NCBI RefSeq assembly: GCF_001989995.2
Contig: NZ_JAHGUP010000017.1
Coordinates: forward strand, 62,001-126,000
DNA: 64,000 nucleotides
Source of the DNA: Vibrio anguillarum
GTDB lineage: Bacteria > Pseudomonadota > Gammaproteobacteria > Enterobacterales > Vibrionaceae
Direction of reading: 5' to 3'
This document shows, in pieces, positions 58,001-64,000 of the stretch. Numbering within the stretch: the stretch's first letter is position 1; the number at the start of each line of letters is the position of its first letter. The notes below the pieces were generated by a model, which was given only the letters and a program-made list of their open reading frames with translations, had not been told where the DNA came from and did not search any database. The position numbers were made by a program, and so were the translations under genes.

Positions 58001-58791
58001 TCGGCAAAACCGACTCGAGCATCTTGAGTAGTAAAGCGCACTACCTTGGGCTCAGCACAATCCACTGGATTACACGAGTTCAACACCATCTCATATGATG
58101 TGCCTGGCTTAAGGTCACCGATAAAAAAGCCCGCAGAAACCGAATCATAGCGGCGAACATCCTTCGCATCACTCAAATTGGTTAAGGTGAGCTGAGTCTT
58201 ATCGGCTTCATTTTGCCCAAGCCAGTCAAATGACACACCGACATCAGACAGGCTCGAGACGGTTAACGAGGTAATCTCTGGCTTCACTAACGCACCACAA
58301 TCAGAGGTTTCGGTACGATAGATGACATCACGTTGCCAGATGTAGCTACCATCGGCGCGCTTAGACCCGTGTGCCGCAGGAATGTATTCGACAAAGCAGC
58401 CTTGCTCGTCCGATTCGTAAACACCAAATTCGCGGCTCATCAGATAAAAACCGCCGTCGTACACCATGAATTCCCAACTCTGATCGACAAAGTCGATCAC
58501 GTTGCGATAAGGCGTATCATCGCCACTTTGATAAGGTATAAAGGGGAATTGCAGATCATTTTTGTAACTAAGCCGATAATCGAAGCCTTTATACTGGATC
58601 CAACGCTCACCGTTGCGTTCAAACACCCCTTCTCCACGTTCGGCGGTCGCTTTAATCGATTCTAACCGCTCGACGATTTTTTCCCCGATCTGGATCAAGG
58701 TGAGCTCATTTTGCGCCCAAACGGGTGCGCTTCCCAGTAGCCCTGCTACCAGAAGCGTTAATGGTTTCTTATTCATCATTGGATTGCTCAT
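55039..58791 (-). CDS. Secreted M66-family metalloprotease (StcE/TagA-like)
   Basis: A 1250-residue exported protein. A signal peptide ending ...SAPVWA starts at M1, or at M5/M6, which gives a more usual MMNKKPLTLL start; no option has a strong ribosome site. The zinc site is HELGHNYGLGH at 562-572, the HExxHxxGxxH form of StcE/TagA mucinases. A fibronectin-III-like segment (about 170-265) precedes it. The C-terminus has three WxYLG repeats (1067, 1158, 1244), roughly 90 residues apart. Homologues cleave O-glycosylated mucins. The gene is more GC-rich than its neighbours and looks acquired. Confidence 0.9.
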   Translation of the reverse strand: MSNPMMNKKPLTLLVAGLLGSAPVWAQNELTLIQIGEKIVERLESIKATAERGEGVFERNGERWIQYKGFDYRLSYKNDLQFPFIPYQSGDDTPYRNVIDFVDQSWEFMVYDGGFYLMSREFGVYESDEQGCFVEYIPAAHGSKRADGSYIWQRDVIYRTETSDCGALVKPEITSLTVSSLSDVGVSFDWLGQNEADKTQLTLTNLSDAKDVRRYDSVSAGFFIGDLKPGTSYEMVLNSCNPVDCAEPKVVRFTTQDARVGFADEIPTPNHLQGSLEGGLGITQTHTSVAPNSNELTGQGHLDAIMNREAMLLFTPQQGEEINQVRAEVFLDGELVHTTLMLPPSALAASDQPENGRMKVVFSHHAWSLPLQWNWMKPELSLRLTDNLGREGVLSQGDIQVGGAPELVIQNIDMGMLTQPRNRNTMIQNLPTLAADYFQKIPASKLVMADYTPAYFPVVTMPNGVVYTDKSASTGGWHSGDMREAIGKALVSTGVNNANVGIVSSAGYSQQYNRRYNHITAHTNVGVYTKEGTDLAQVVVHGGSGGGGKVTLQNTTGNEWSHELGHNYGLGHYPYMASIHDMESGWGWDAFQQRFIGNLHWKGDVYTQQQGDDIVPPFKDAFRFLRDAQNGGEQEYVGTISRFTLEHPAQSRKAQRWMNNGFNLDSNSPSGYVQWDQSTQRYKAVETDTPKPQQVGVPVVTLLGIYDPQNENPSQIYPLIYSNYGNVFELPQPEQGDYQLEGWQAVANLTQALLDSDIWQTLRIDGEQQRLCKFTFQAANSDRSQFVGGVEPSTDRCSVGRDVTWNINVNMTSAQGEYELLSKYGRGTVTYTPTADVGEVSLCTLNKSGNDHDGAGFVVGNHCEQVAGVMHKNGQTWRYAIRGDEVLRPTYQVQGQCQLDVEFADGIREQVRLSASRHAGNESNKFHVNLSMENGVPTQVSLHCSDRGGETELTRMTPDQNPPLDKLKGPIIIGQEYGYSQVVDMTPTFAQNETLLNTDFATIAEFDAFVAEHYGRGVLNNGVTKAERRAGALYVYPNPETGMRDYFVMRMVDAGAFPADQTSNQGWKYLGSADRYVNFAFNPIKLNRAAGVSIEARVQSYFGVSRLLTWDERTSTTWDKAQNAVFVGQIDGENHYFIQKRPGEGEAFPMLGESNLDWVYLGSDSTIQAYLAELNRDLASFERTLLEWYQQDAMGVWGSDGQRGQVNDIYQYAFRGGYHYYRLKVTKYGYFPYPTDPNPTNSSWEYLGQF

Positions 58792-59395
58792 TTTAGTTTA
58801 TAGTGACGTGCCTGAATTTCAGCAGCAGCAACCCACGAAATCTGCGCTAGTTAAGCAACAATCGATTCCGGATATAGACAACTGGGTTACCGATTCATTA
58901 TTAGTTACCTAATTTCATTTCGATAGAATCACTATGTCCGTAACGAGATAAGGGTTCCAACCCAATGAGGTTGATGTCTTGAAAGTGAGAATTCACGCGA
59001 AAAAGTGTGCAACAAAAATGCATACAAACAATAAATAATTTTATTAAAATCAATCAGAAACAATGATACTTAAGAATATAACACGCACACCGAAAGAGAA
59101 TGATTACGATTGTTCATGAGCATTGAGAGGATTAAGCGATCAACTTTTTAGCGATTTTATTGCACAGATATTGACTAAACGGCAGCGTGTCAGTCACGGT
59201 AAGAAAAGAGATTGTACATATGCAGACTGCGTAGGTTTTTATGAACACCTTTTTGCACAGCCTTCTGAACGTGAGATCTCCTGCATAAATAATGAAACAT
59301 CACATACATAACAAATTAAAATGCGATATAGGTTTAATTTATTGGCTGAGCAAATGGTTATCTTAGTTGCGATTTAACCATCCAATGAGAAAATT
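58792..59395. other. Divergent intergenic region, 604 bp
   Basis: AT-rich DNA between the divergent protease and nuclease genes. It contains an AATGATTACGATT stretch near 59099 weakly like a Fur box, and a TTG-started 62-codon frame (59123-59311) without ribosome site. I see no RNA gene, transposase or clear repeat. It must hold both promoters. Confidence 0.5.
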
Positions 59396-60595
59396 ATGAC
59401 AACGAAAATTTCATACCTTACCCTACTGGCACTGCTTTGCTCTCCCCTTATCAGTGCGCAGACAGAAAATAGTAACGCTGAGCAACCATCAAGCCATGTG
59501 ACATGTCGCGCTCACAACCTGACTCTGAATTTAACCACCGATCAATACGCTTCTGAAACAAGTTGGGAAATAAAAAACAGCCTCTCACAGGTTATTTATG
59601 CGGGTAATAATTACTCAGACTCCACATCTTATAGCCAAGAAATATGTTTATCGGATGGTGAATATCAATTCACCATCCATGATAGCTATGGTGATGGTAT
59701 TTGCTGTGGCTCTGGCAATGGTCTTTATTCCTTAGCCAAAGGCTCGGAAATACTGGCCTCTGGTGGAGAATTTCAATACAACCAATCAAACAGCTTATTA
59801 CTTGGTGAATCAACACCTCCCGCTAACCATGACTATTATCAAGCCGCGATAGGAAAAACAGGTTTTGAACTAAAAACGGCATTATACAACATCATAAAGA
59901 ATCATAATAGCCGCGGTTATTCCGCAATTTGGACACTATTACAAAATGCAGACATAGATAACTACTATGAGAATGACGGTTCAATATTAGATATCTATTC
60001 TGAGAAACCTGACAACAACGACAGTGTTAGTTTTACTAAAGTCAGCGATCAGTGTGGTCAGTATCGACGAGAAGGCGATTGTTACAATAGGGAACACTCT
60101 TTTCCTAAAAGTTGGTTTGGGGGCAGCGTTGAGCCAATGAATTCCGACGGTCACCACTTGTTTGCCACTGATGGTTTTGTCAATGCAAAACGCAGTAACT
60201 GGCCATTTGGCGAAGTTGGTCATATCACTTATACCTCAAGTAATGGTTCAAAACTTGGCAGTGCAAGCAATACGCTAGGTTATAATGGCACCGTATTTGA
60301 GCCTATTGATGAATTTAAAGGCGATCTAGCGCGCGCCTATTTTTACATAGCAACCCGCTACGAGAACCGTATCGGCAGCTGGCAAGGAAATACTGACAAC
60401 GCTGATGCCATACTTGATGGTACTAGCACGGTGGTTTTTGAAGCTTGGGCTCTGGCGATGCTAAAGCGTTGGCACCAAGAAGATCCTGTGAGTGCTAAAG
60501 AACGCCAGCGCAATGACGCCGTTTATCAATTTCAAGGTAACCGAAATCCCTATATCGATCATCCTGAATATGTAAGCCAAATTTGGGGTTATTAG
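59396..60595 (+). CDS. Secreted endonuclease I with an extra N-terminal domain
   Basis: A 399-residue exported nuclease. The signal peptide ends ...PLISA. Residues ~35-140 form a beta-rich domain with the cysteine motif SYGDGICCGSGNG, seen in secreted proteins of other marine bacteria. Residues ~145-395 are endonuclease I (EndA/Dns): REHSFPKSWFG carries the catalytic His of the beta-beta-alpha-metal fold, then DGHHLFATDGFVNAKRSNWPFG. It degrades extracellular DNA. The classic Dns is ~230 aa, so the N-terminal domain is an addition. It is divergent from the M66 protease and probably came with it. Confidence 0.9.
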   Translation: MTTKISYLTLLALLCSPLISAQTENSNAEQPSSHVTCRAHNLTLNLTTDQYASETSWEIKNSLSQVIYAGNNYSDSTSYSQEICLSDGEYQFTIHDSYGDGICCGSGNGLYSLAKGSEILASGGEFQYNQSNSLLLGESTPPANHDYYQAAIGKTGFELKTALYNIIKNHNSRGYSAIWTLLQNADIDNYYENDGSILDIYSEKPDNNDSVSFTKVSDQCGQYRREGDCYNREHSFPKSWFGGSVEPMNSDGHHLFATDGFVNAKRSNWPFGEVGHITYTSSNGSKLGSASNTLGYNGTVFEPIDEFKGDLARAYFYIATRYENRIGSWQGNTDNADAILDGTSTVVFEAWALAMLKRWHQEDPVSAKERQRNDAVYQFQGNRNPYIDHPEYVSQIWGY

Positions 60596-60615
60596 GCTGG
60601 CTCTTTATATTGGGT

Positions 60616-60650
60616 AAGTAGATAGGCGCGATAGTAGTGCCTATCTACTT
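60616..60650. terminator. Terminator between endonuclease and queD
   Basis: AAGTAGATAGGC (60616-60627) pairs exactly with its complement at 60639-60650, 11-nt loop, between convergent genes and followed by GTTATTTATT. Confidence 0.8.
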
Positions 60651-60688
60651 GTTATTTATTGTTTGTTGTTCGGAATTGTCTGCTGGTA

Positions 60689-61048
60689 TTAGCCTTTATA
60701 AATACAACCCGCCGTGCAGGTTTCTTTAATTTCAACTTTGCTGAGCAGTGGTAAGCTTGGCTTTAATTGTTGCCAAATCCATTTCGCAAGCACTTCACTG
60801 GTTGGGTTCTCTAACCCTTCAATGTCATTCAAGTAATAGTGATCTAAACGATCATAAATAGGTTTAAATATCGCTTTAATTTCAGAAAAATCAATCACCC
60901 AACCAATATGAGGATCGACCTCACCTTCTACATACAGACGAACTAAAAAAGAGTGCCCATGTAAACGGCCGCACTTATGCCCTGCAGGTACATGAGGTAA
61001 ACGATGCGCGGCTTCAAACATAAACTCTTTGTATAATTCTGTTTTCAT
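60689..61048 (-). CDS. queD: 6-carboxy-tetrahydropterin synthase QueD
   Basis: A 119-residue enzyme of the queuosine/7-deazaguanine pathway. The zinc histidines are in FEAAHRLPH and RLHGHSF, the catalytic Cys in HKCGRLHG, and the C-terminal ETCTAGCIY segment has the expected Glu and Thr. It converts dihydroneopterin triphosphate to 6-carboxy-tetrahydropterin, leading to queuosine in tRNA. I used ATG 61048; a TTG four codons earlier is the longer alternative. It is a single gene between an accessory insert and a chemoreceptor. Confidence 0.94.
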   Translation of the reverse strand: MKTELYKEFMFEAAHRLPHVPAGHKCGRLHGHSFLVRLYVEGEVDPHIGWVIDFSEIKAIFKPIYDRLDHYYLNDIEGLENPTSEVLAKWIWQQLKPSLPLLSKVEIKETCTAGCIYKG

Positions 61049-61354
61049 CTTGGTTCTCAAGCTTTTAAAAGAGAGGCAATACTAAGGAATATAGACGTAC
61101 GAGACAAGTTCCTAGACAGCTTTGTTTGCATGGCAAGGCAGATAAAATCATTCGATTGCGCACAATAACACCTCTTCATAACTCAAGCCTTTCAGGCAAT
61201 ATGTTAAGCTACGATATGCAACCAGAATGTGCCACATCACATTTGTTAAACCTATAATATGTATAGAATCACACTCCAACGACTACAACTTTTGCACTAG
61301 TGCATATTAACGCTATATTTACATAGTCATCCTCTCAATAATAATAAAATTATC
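61049..61354. other. Divergent intergenic region, 306 bp
   Basis: Upstream DNA of queD and the heme chemoreceptor. A perfect TATAAT at 61253-61258 is a likely -10 for the chemoreceptor; the -35 is weak. A 12-bp palindrome TGCACTAGTGCA is near 61293. No RNA gene or preQ1-type riboswitch is evident before queD. Confidence 0.45.
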
Positions 61355-62986
61355 ATGAACTCAACAATTACATCCAAATTGCTACTTACGCTCATCACAG
61401 TTTTTGCTTTTGTATTAACGGTGTCAACGAGCTATCAATATATACAACAGCGTGACCTGCTCAATTCGGTGTTGAGTGAGCAGTTACACGATAAAGCGAG
61501 TAACTACTTTGATAGTCTCAATATGATGATGTTGACTGGTACCATGGCTCAGAAAGAGACCTTACGCCAAAAGGCACTCGCGCAAGATGGTATTGAACAG
61601 GTGCGAGTATTACGTTCAGAGGCGGTCAGTAAACTTTATGGTCCTGGAAAAGAAAATCAACAGCCAATGGACGAGATAGATAAACGCGCACTGGCCGGGG
61701 AAACCGTCATTGAACCATTCAATGCTTCCTGGGGGAAAGGATTGGTCGTCGCCTTACCGATGAAATCAAGCCTAGATTACCGAGGCACAAACTGCGTATC
61801 TTGTCATATGGCGGAAGAAGGAACCGTTTTAGGAGCTATTCGTCTTGAATATAACCTGAGCCATGTAAACCAAATGATCAGTACTCACACTGTCATTGCC
61901 GTTATTATTATGGCTTCCATTGCCTTTATCGGATTTATGATCACGCTTTTTTTGATCCGCAAGATGATTGTTCGCCCTATCCAGCATACGTCACGATTCA
62001 TGTGTGAAATCAGTAAGAGCAAAGATTTATCAAAACGACTTATCAGCACCAAAAAAGATGAACTCGGACAACTCGCGGTCTCCATCAACTCTTTAATGGA
62101 CACGGTTTCGGACAGTTTGGCAAAAGTGCAAGAGACCTCTCATTCGCTTGCCGATTCAGCAAACCAGTTAACCGACGTAGCACAAACAACCAACCAAGCG
62201 GCAAAAAATCAGCAGCGTGAAACCTCTGACGTCCAGCTCAATATTGAAGAGATGCAATCTCAACAACAGACGGTTAATCAAGCTACGGTTGATGCATCAA
62301 AGCTTATCAAACATACCGCTAACGTCGCTCAACAAAGTGCACAGCAAGCACATACAGCTAGCGCAGATATCAAAGGTTTGGTAAGCGATATCGAGTCCGT
62401 GAAAGATAAAATTTCTGAACTTAATAATCAGACAGGGCTGGTTTCCTCCATTCTTGAAACGATTAAAAGTATCGCCGAACAAACTAATTTGCTGGCTTTA
62501 AACGCGGCGATTGAAGCAGCACGAGCGGGTGAACAAGGAAGAGGCTTTGCGGTCGTGGCCGATGAAGTGCGAAAACTCGCCTCACGAACGGCAGAAGCGA
62601 CTGGAAACATTGAGAAAATCATCGCTCAATTCCAACGTGACAGTGAAACATCGCTCGCCTCAGTTGATTTGGTCTGCTCACATGCGCATCAACGTTCAAA
62701 TGAAGTCGAAGTTTTATCTTCCGCAATGAGTAATGCAGTACAAGAGATGCAGCAGGTGCTTGATCATGCAAACAATATTCAAGATCAAACACGAACGACC
62801 ACACAAGTCAGCCAAGAAATTCAAGGGAAGATCGAAGTCATTACTCAACATGCTGATGATACGTCTCAATCGGCAACGCAAACCCGAGAAATCAGCGTCA
62901 ATTTAAAACAGCTATCGCAGCGCTTAGAAACATTGATGAATCAATTTACGCTTTCTGCTAAGAATTCGGCCACGAATCGACAATAA
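61355..62986 (+). CDS. Methyl-accepting chemotaxis protein with periplasmic heme-c motif
   Basis: A 543-residue chemoreceptor. Membrane helices at ~8-29 and ~178-202 flank a periplasmic domain that contains one CVSCH motif (147-151), a covalent c-type heme site near its end. A HAMP domain follows and then the signalling hairpin [19 protein letters not shown]. Heme-c sensors of this kind are known in Geobacter chemoreceptors. It may sense redox state, oxygen or nitric oxide; that is an inference. It is transcribed alone, upstream of asnS. Confidence 0.92.
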   Translation: MNSTITSKLLLTLITVFAFVLTVSTSYQYIQQRDLLNSVLSEQLHDKASNYFDSLNMMMLTGTMAQKETLRQKALAQDGIEQVRVLRSEAVSKLYGPGKENQQPMDEIDKRALAGETVIEPFNASWGKGLVVALPMKSSLDYRGTNCVSCHMAEEGTVLGAIRLEYNLSHVNQMISTHTVIAVIIMASIAFIGFMITLFLIRKMIVRPIQHTSRFMCEISKSKDLSKRLISTKKDELGQLAVSINSLMDTVSDSLAKVQETSHSLADSANQLTDVAQTTNQAAKNQQRETSDVQLNIEEMQSQQQTVNQATVDASKLIKHTANVAQQSAQQAHTASADIKGLVSDIESVKDKISELNNQTGLVSSILETIKSIAEQTNLLALNAAIEAARAGEQGRGFAVVADEVRKLASRTAEATGNIEKIIAQFQRDSETSLASVDLVCSHAHQRSNEVEVLSSAMSNAVQEMQQVLDHANNIQDQTRTTTQVSQEIQGKIEVITQHADDTSQSATQTREISVNLKQLSQRLETLMNQFTLSAKNSATNRQ

Positions 62987-63043
62987 AGGTTGATGCGAAC
63001 GAATTGACAGGTAATATGTGCCATTGAATTAAAAAGTAATAAG

Positions 63044-63109
63044 CAACCCAATGTTTCGCTTGTTTTTTGTCCACTTTATAGAGTGAGAATACCTTTGAAC
63101 ATTGGGTTG
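63044..63109 (+). promoter_or_regulatory. Long inverted repeat in the asnS leader
   Basis: CAACCCAATGTT (63044-63055) is repeated exactly in inverted form at 63098-63109, leaving a 42-nt loop. It ends 31 nt before the asnS start, so it probably folds in the leader mRNA. An SD-like GGAGAC lies after it. Confidence 0.55.
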
Positions 63110-63140
63110 AATTTTTACCTCAATGGAGACTATATCAAAC

Positions 63141-64000
63141 ATGACTTACGCGCCTGTAACAGACGTATTGAGCGGTAAGCTGGCCGTTGACAGTGAAGTG
63201 ACTGTCCGAGGCTGGATTCGTTCTCGTCGTGATTCCAAAGCTGGAATCTCTTTTCTTGCCATTTATGACGGCTCTTGTTTCGACCCGATTCAGGCCGTGG
63301 TCCCTAATAATCTGAATAATTACAATGACGAAGTGCTAAAGCTCACTACTGGCTGCTCTGTCGAAGTAACAGGTAAGATTGTTGAGTCCCCTGCTTCTGG
63401 TCAAGCATTTGAACTTGCAGCAACTGAGGTGAAGGTTGTTGGCTGGGTTGAAGATGCTGAAACCTACCCAATGGCAAAAACTCGCCATTCAATTGAATAT
63501 CTTCGTGAAGTAGCGCATCTTCGCCCACGCACCAACGTGATTGGCGCAGTGGCTCGTGTACGCAACTCCCTTTCTCAAGCCATCCACCGCTTTTACCACG
63601 AGCAAGGTTATTTCTGGATGTCAGCGCCGCTGATTACCGCTTCTGATGCAGAAGGTGCGGGTGAGATGTTCCGTGTTTCAACGCTGGATTTCGCTAACCT
63701 TCCTCGTACTGAGCAAGGCAATGTCGATTTCAATGAAGACTTCTTCGGCAAAGAGACATTTCTTACAGTTTCAGGACAGTTAAATGCCGAAGCGTATGCT
63801 TGTGCATTAAGCAAAGTGTACACTTTTGGCCCAACGTTCCGTGCTGAAAATTCAAACACGAGCCGCCACCTTGCAGAATTTTGGATGGTAGAGCCAGAAG
63901 TCGCGTTTGCTGATCTAAACGATGTCGCGAAACTGGCTGAAGATATGCTGAAGTATGTCTTCAAAGCCGTTCTTGAAGAACGTCGTGATGACCTTGAGTT
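63141..64000 (+). CDS. asnS: Asparaginyl-tRNA synthetase (N-terminal part)
   Basis: The first 286 codons of a gene that runs off the right edge. The N-terminal OB-fold anticodon-binding domain ([26 protein letters not shown], seen in parts GWIRSRR and [14 protein letters not shown]) is followed by class II motif 1 and motif 2 ([26 protein letters not shown], in parts). The AsnRS-type sequence lacks the AspRS insertions. It charges tRNA-Asn with asparagine. The ATG is preceded by GGAGAC at a somewhat long distance. Confidence 0.95.
   Translation, partial: MTYAPVTDVLSGKLAVDSEVTVRGWIRSRRDSKAGISFLAIYDGSCFDPIQAVVPNNLNNYNDEVLKLTTGCSVEVTGKIVESPASGQAFELAATEVKVVGWVEDAETYPMAKTRHSIEYLREVAHLRPRTNVIGAVARVRNSLSQAIHRFYHEQGYFWMSAPLITASDAEGAGEMFRVSTLDFANLPRTEQGNVDFNEDFFGKETFLTVSGQLNAEAYACALSKVYTFGPTFRAENSNTSRHLAEFWMVEPEVAFADLNDVAKLAEDMLKYVFKAVLEERRDDLE

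Noticed and set aside
59095..59120. Fur box before the nuclease gene
   Set aside because: Only a weak, imperfect match to AATGATAAT repeats, so I did not list it as a site.
59123..59311. 62-codon frame between the protease and nuclease genes
   Set aside because: TTG start without ribosome site, no recognisable domain and no coding-like composition.
54935..60688. Integron cassette or transposon explanation for the accessory insert
   Set aside because: No attC-like repeat, integrase, transposase or terminal inverted repeat was visible at either side.
61221..61245. TGTG...TCACA sequence upstream of the heme chemoreceptor as a CRP site
   Set aside because: The spacing between half-sites is two bases too short for CRP.

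Overview
The window is a stretch of a Vibrio chromosome, most like the V. cholerae clade. The evidence is the gene content and order: fumarase, pabB, Nudix, sdaC, sdaA, queD, chemoreceptor and asnS at the right, and ycjX/ycjF, tyrR, rimJ-like, bsr-type racemase, chemoreceptor, SLC13 transporter, kinase and response regulator in the middle. I recall this order from V. cholerae chromosome I; I could not search a database. Coding density is high, most genes are housekeeping or metabolic, and no rRNA, tRNA, CRISPR array, prophage or complete insertion sequence is visible.

Layout. 0-5 kb: the end of an alanine/sodium symporter, a LysE exporter, an M32 carboxypeptidase, and an MFS efflux pump divergent from a LysR regulator. 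5-13 kb: a small outer-membrane barrel, the helicase HrpA, a TerB-like protein, a DEDDh exonuclease and a CHASE-GGDEF diguanylate cyclase whose start codon is preceded by a 7-bp tandem repeat. 13.4-18.8 kb: a tight operon of a DUF2760 protein and two divergent Hsp70 ATPases. 18.8-27.2 kb: iron alcohol dehydrogenase, YggL, a GH2 beta-mannosidase, a 73-aa gene preceded by two LexA boxes, a LacI regulator and a GH1 6-phospho-beta-glucosidase. 27.4-33.8 kb: RhlE, the TorYZ-type TMAO/S-oxide respiratory pair with a clear FNR/CRP promoter, a cold shock protein, and a two-gene small-protein operon (24 and 69 aa) with near-consensus expression signals. 33.8-42.4 kb: an SLC13 transporter with a cNMP-binding-domain histidine kinase and a receiver-only regulator, a chemoreceptor, a periplasmic broad-spectrum amino-acid racemase, an RhtA-type exporter and a second diguanylate cyclase. 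42.5-55 kb: DUF2947, acetyltransferase, TyrR, YcjF, YcjX, class I fumarase, PabB, Nudix, SdaC and SdaA.

55.0-60.6 kb looks like an accessory insert: a secreted 1250-aa M66 (StcE/TagA-type) metalloprotease and a secreted endonuclease I with an extra N-terminal domain, between sdaA and queD. The window ends with queD, a chemoreceptor with a periplasmic c-type heme motif, and the first part of asnS.

Functionally the region joins amino-acid metabolism (serine uptake and deamination, TyrR, racemase, exporters), anaerobic respiration, and environmental sensing (two chemoreceptors, two GGDEF proteins, one two-component system). The most novel-looking items are the doubly LexA-boxed 73-aa gene at 24.24-24.55 kb, the 24-aa/69-aa operon at 33.46-33.83 kb, the DUF2760/Hsp70/Hsp70 operon, and the mucinase-like protease/nuclease insert.
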